Positions 4,459 through 7,253 of a DNA stretch of 7,253 bases are shown piece by piece. The stretch is taken from positions 1 to 7,253 of the forward strand of contig JBDRHL010000179.1 of assembly GCA_043816955.1 (NCBI GenBank), in the 5' to 3' direction. A program made the translations under genes and the position numbers. Position 1 is the stretch's first letter. Each line of letters opens with the position of its first letter. A model generated the notes under the pieces. It saw nothing but the letters and a program-made list of their open reading frames with translations. It ran no database searches and was not told the origin of the DNA. Source of the DNA: JBDRHL01 sp043816955 (GTDB lineage Bacteria > Planctomycetota > Phycisphaerae > Sedimentisphaerales > CAYZTY01).

Positions 4459-6668
4459 GCGGAATAAAAGAGCCTATTTTGCGAATTCCTGAAAGCGTCA
4501 GAGAAGACACCTTAAATTATCGCAGAGAAGTTAGGAAGTTCCTTGATGGTCAAACTTCGCCGGTAGCCTTCAGGGCTTATCGAGTTCCGATGGGAATCTA
4601 CGAACAAAGAACAACAGGCAAGTATATGGTCCGCATCCGCATTGGCGCTGGATTAGTTTTACCCTTTCAGCTGCAGCGAATTGCTGAATTGAGCAAAACA
4701 TACGGCAATAGTATTCTTCATGTTACAACCAGACAGGATATTCAAATACATGAAGTTAATATCGAAGATACACCTGATGTTCTGGAAAGATTGCTCGAAG
4801 CCAGTCTTTCGTCCCGCGGCGGTGGCGGAAATACCGTTCGCAATGTAAGCGCTTGTCCAGAGGCAGGGGTATGTCCTAAAGAAGAATTTGATGTGGCTCC
4901 TTTTGCTATCGCAACCGCTGAATATCTATTGCAGGACAGAAGCTCGTTTAATCTGCCGAGAAAATACAAGATAGCTTTTTCAGGTTGTTCTGATGATTGT
5001 GCGTTCGCATCAGTAGCAGACCTTGGTTTCTTCGCACATAAAAAAAATGGGGTAAAAGGTTTTGCCATTTACGCCGCAGGTGGGCTTGGTTCAAATCCCA
5101 CTGTTGCTGAAAAAATCGAAGATTTCATAGAAGCCAAAGAAATCTTTGAAGTTGCCGAGGCCATAAAAAGATTGTTTGATAAACACGGAGACCGAGCAAA
5201 CAAACATAAAGCAAGGTTGCGATATGTTTTGGCCAGGCTGGGTGCTGAGGAGTTCATTAAGTTGTACCAGAAAGAAAGGGATATACTTAAGGCCGATGGT
5301 CTGCCCTTCAAAGTCCCGAATGTTCGTGATGTTTTGTCATATTATCCAGTAGCAGAAGGGTCGGAGACTGTCCGGCTGTGGTTAAAAAACGGCGACATAC
5401 CCGCAGATGATTTGGAAAAGGTGGGTCGAATCGCAGCACGATACGGCCAGAGGCTTGTTAGAACAACTCAACTACAAGATATTCTTATAACAGGAGTTTC
5501 GCAGAAAGATGTTGCTAAAGTTAATAGTGAACTCAAAAACCTTAGCATAAATGTTTTTGGTAATGGCGGGCCTAAAGTAGTCGCTTGCACCGGTGCTTCG
5601 ACATGCAAACTTGGACTGTGCCTCTCAAGAGGTCTGTCTGAAGCGATATCAAATAAGCTCAGTCAGACCGATTCGCCTGAGACGGTCATCCGAATCAGCG
5701 GCTGTCCTAATTCGTGCGGCCATCATTCCATAGCAGATATAGGTTTTCAGGGTGCTGCCAAGCGTATAAACGGCAGACTGATGCCATTTTATGGTGTTCT
5801 GGCTGGTGCAAAGATAAAAGAAGACAAAGCACATCTGGCTGAAAGAATCGGTACGATACCTGCCAAACGGATACCGGATTTTCTTGCCGAAGTACTAACC
5901 AAAAGGCCTGTTGAAAAAAGGCAAATGAAAGATTTTATTGCCAAGTATAGCGATATAAGTACCCAATCATTACCGGATGATTATTATTACGACTGGGATT
6001 CGAGTGAACCGTTTTCATTAGCAGGCCGAGGCCCCGGCGAATGCGGAGCTGGGGTAATGGATGTAATAAAGCTGGATATCGACGAAGCGAAGGGTGCAAT
6101 TAAAACCATACCGGCCAGTAACGAAAGTCTTTATAAAGCAATTGTTGCCGCTGCAAGATCGCTTTTGTTTACAGTCGGGCTGGAACCCAAAAAGGACCGT
6201 GAGATTTTTGCTGCATTTAAGCAGCATCTTATTGAGCAGGGCTGGGTTAAACCTCAAATACAACAAGTGCTCGATAATGCCCTCGACTGGAAAATGGGAG
6301 ACGTAGAATCTATCGAAGATTTACGAGATGAAGTAGAAGGTTTGATTAACAGGATTGAAGAGCTTTTTCTGTCTCTCGATGCTAATCTTAAATTCAAAGC
6401 TGAACCAATAGCACAGAAAACTAATATCAAAATAAGTGAAACTAAAAACCATATTATTGATTTGCGTGGTGTGGTGTGTCCTTTAAATTTTGTCAAAGCT
6501 AAGCTTGAGCTTGAAAAACTCAAAGTAGGCGATGTGCTTGAAGTGCTACTTGACGAAGGTGAACCTGTACGAAATGTACCTGCAAGTTTTGCCGATCAGG
6601 GACAGGAAGTTTTAGAAGTCAAAAAAACAGATGACCACTCCTCTGTATTTGTGCGTCGAAAAAAATAA
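4455..6668 (+). CDS. Siroheme [4Fe-4S] sulfite reductase fused to a C-terminal TusA-like sulfur-transfer domain
   Basis: A 737-aa cytoplasmic protein, longer than the roughly 550-580 aa of ferredoxin-type reductases. Residues 30-485 form the two-fold nitrite/sulfite reductase repeat. The C-terminal half has the siroheme-cluster cysteines Cys378/Cys384 (CX5C) and Cys417/Cys421 (CX3C). The N-terminal half has the expected active-site basic residues Arg93, Arg129, Lys170 and Lys172. The N-half also has CX5C (Cys134/Cys140) and CX3C (Cys178/Cys182), which is unusual. Residues about 515-645 hold a GRGPGECGAGV stretch and then a helical region that may be HEPN-like. Residues 667-735 are a TusA/SirA-like domain with Cys675 in RGVVCPLN, where the usual CPxP proline is Asn. 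No flavin domain is present, so ferredoxin or a similar donor is likely. Sulfite rather than nitrite reduction is inferred from the operon. GGAGA at 4441-4445 precedes the ATG, which overlaps the lipoprotein stop. Confidence 0.85.
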   Translation: MSGIKEPILRIPESVREDTLNYRREVRKFLDGQTSPVAFRAYRVPMGIYEQRTTGKYMVRIRIGAGLVLPFQLQRIAELSKTYGNSILHVTTRQDIQIHEVNIEDTPDVLERLLEASLSSRGGGGNTVRNVSACPEAGVCPKEEFDVAPFAIATAEYLLQDRSSFNLPRKYKIAFSGCSDDCAFASVADLGFFAHKKNGVKGFAIYAAGGLGSNPTVAEKIEDFIEAKEIFEVAEAIKRLFDKHGDRANKHKARLRYVLARLGAEEFIKLYQKERDILKADGLPFKVPNVRDVLSYYPVAEGSETVRLWLKNGDIPADDLEKVGRIAARYGQRLVRTTQLQDILITGVSQKDVAKVNSELKNLSINVFGNGGPKVVACTGASTCKLGLCLSRGLSEAISNKLSQTDSPETVIRISGCPNSCGHHSIADIGFQGAAKRINGRLMPFYGVLAGAKIKEDKAHLAERIGTIPAKRIPDFLAEVLTKRPVEKRQMKDFIAKYSDISTQSLPDDYYYDWDSSEPFSLAGRGPGECGAGVMDVIKLDIDEAKGAIKTIPASNESLYKAIVAAARSLLFTVGLEPKKDREIFAAFKQHLIEQGWVKPQIQQVLDNALDWKMGDVESIEDLRDEVEGLINRIEELFLSLDANLKFKAEPIAQKTNIKISETKNHIIDLRGVVCPLNFVKAKLELEKLKVGDVLEVLLDEGEPVRNVPASFADQGQEVLEVKKTDDHSSVFVRRKK

Positions 6669-6696
6669 GTGCTTATTAATTTAGAGGATTACAAAA

Positions 6697-7253
6697 ATGA
6701 ATATAGCAAAAGATATGACAGAGTTAATTGGTAAGACTCCACTGATTCAACTAAACAGAATAACCAATAATTGCAAGGCCAGGATTGCGGCTAAGCTGGA
6801 ATTCTTCAATCCTGCTAGTAGTGTTAAAGACCGTATTGGCGTAAGTATGATACTAACTGCGGAACGTGAAGGTAAGATCAAGCCTGGCGATACTCTTGTT
6901 GAGCCGACAAGCGGTAATACTGGTATTGCACTTGCGTGGGTCGCAGCAGCCAGGGGCTATAAGTTAATACTTACGATGCCCGAATCGATGACAACCGAGC
7001 GGAGAAAAATACTTCAGCTATTTGGTGCAGAACTTGTGCTCACACCTGCCGAAGAAGGAATGATCGGCGCTGTAAATAAGGCGAATGAGATAGTCGAGAA
7101 AACCGAAGGCGCCTTTATGCCACAGCAATTTCAGAATCCTGCCAATCCTCAAATCCACAGAGAAACAACCGCTGAAGAAATTTGGGAAGATACCGATGGT
7201 CAGGTTGACATATTCATTGCTGGAATAGGCACTGGCGGGACAATTACCGGTGT
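6697..7253 (+). CDS. cysK: Cysteine synthase (O-acetylserine sulfhydrylase), CysK family, 3' end cut by the window
   Basis: The first 185 codons of a fold-type II PLP enzyme that makes cysteine from O-acetylserine and a sulfur donor. The frame is open to the last base, so the gene continues past the window; the family is usually about 300-320 aa. Motifs seen are LIGKTPLIQLN (10-20), the Schiff-base lysine in NPASSVKDR (Lys44), the substrate loop TSGNTG (71-76), MPESMTTERR (94-103), QFQNPANP (144-151) and the phosphate-binding GTGGT (178-182). The PASSVKDR form is typical of CysK; CysM more often has PAGSVKDR. AGAGGA at 6683-6688, eight bases upstream, supports ATG 6697. The gap to sir is 28 bases with no visible terminator, so it is probably part of the same transcript. 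Whether it takes sulfide or the carrier thiocarboxylate cannot be told from sequence; the CysO-using enzyme of Mycobacterium is a CysM paralogue. Confidence 0.9.
   Translation, partial: MNIAKDMTELIGKTPLIQLNRITNNCKARIAAKLEFFNPASSVKDRIGVSMILTAEREGKIKPGDTLVEPTSGNTGIALAWVAAARGYKLILTMPESMTTERRKILQLFGAELVLTPAEEGMIGAVNKANEIVEKTEGAFMPQQFQNPANPQIHRETTAEEIWEDTDGQVDIFIAGIGTGGTITG

Noticed and set aside
4455..6668. Assimilatory nitrite reductase
   Set aside because: The fold is shared by nitrite and sulfite reductases, but every recognisable enzyme neighbour is a sulfur gene and a TusA domain is fused, so sulfite is the better substrate call.
6669..6696. Terminator between sir and cysK
   Set aside because: The 28-base gap has no GC-rich hairpin followed by a T run; it holds only the cysK ribosome-binding site.

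Overview
The window is one strand-consistent bacterial operon fragment. Ten genes all lie on the + strand, and the gaps between them run from a 14-base overlap to 39 bases. It is cut at both ends: the first 90 bases are the tail of one gene, and the last 557 bases are the start of another. The theme is assimilation of inorganic sulfur into homocysteine and cysteine, using a protein thiocarboxylate as the sulfur donor. Order: DUF2061-type membrane protein (tail only) - cysH-type APS/PAPS reductase - metY-type O-acetylhomoserine sulfhydrylase - hcyS-like ThiS-fold sulfur carrier - hcyF-like E1 adenylyltransferase - hcyD-like JAMM metalloprotease - unknown Cys-rich 68-aa protein - YiiX-like lipoprotein - sulfite reductase fused to a TusA domain - cysK (cut by the window end).

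The gene set matches the methionine pathway described by the Begley laboratory in Wolinella succinogenes (HcyS, HcyF, HcyD, MetY, Sir). There a JAMM protease trims the carrier's C-terminal extension, an E1-like enzyme adenylates the exposed Gly-Gly, and sulfide from the sulfite reductase converts it to the thiocarboxylate. MetY then loads it onto O-acetylhomoserine, and the protease releases homocysteine. By inference the steps here are: CysH makes sulfite from activated sulfate, the Sir-TusA protein makes and perhaps holds sulfide, HcyF/HcyS carry it, and MetY and possibly CysK use it. Sulfate-activation genes are not in the window but would be expected upstream.

Several details differ from the textbook picture. 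The carrier ends in Gly-Gly-Gly followed by a four-residue tail (CGIN), and the ribosome-binding site of the next gene lies inside the Gly codons. The sulfite reductase carries a full CX5C...CX3C cysteine set in both halves, then a helical insert and a TusA domain whose CPxP motif reads CPLN. A Cys-rich small protein of unknown function and a lipoprotein with a permuted papain-like fold sit between the carrier module and the reductase.

The organism cannot be named from this window. Base composition looks moderately AT-rich, ATA is used often for Ile, and most genes have clear purine-rich Shine-Dalgarno sites. The last point argues against Bacteroidota. A lipobox shows a lipoprotein export pathway. 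An anaerobic or microaerophilic bacterium, for example in the Planctomycetota/Phycisphaerae or a deltaproteobacterial-type lineage, would fit, but this is a weak guess. No RNA gene, mobile element, CRISPR array, repeat, internal promoter or terminator could be supported, and no gene-free stretch exceeds 39 bases.
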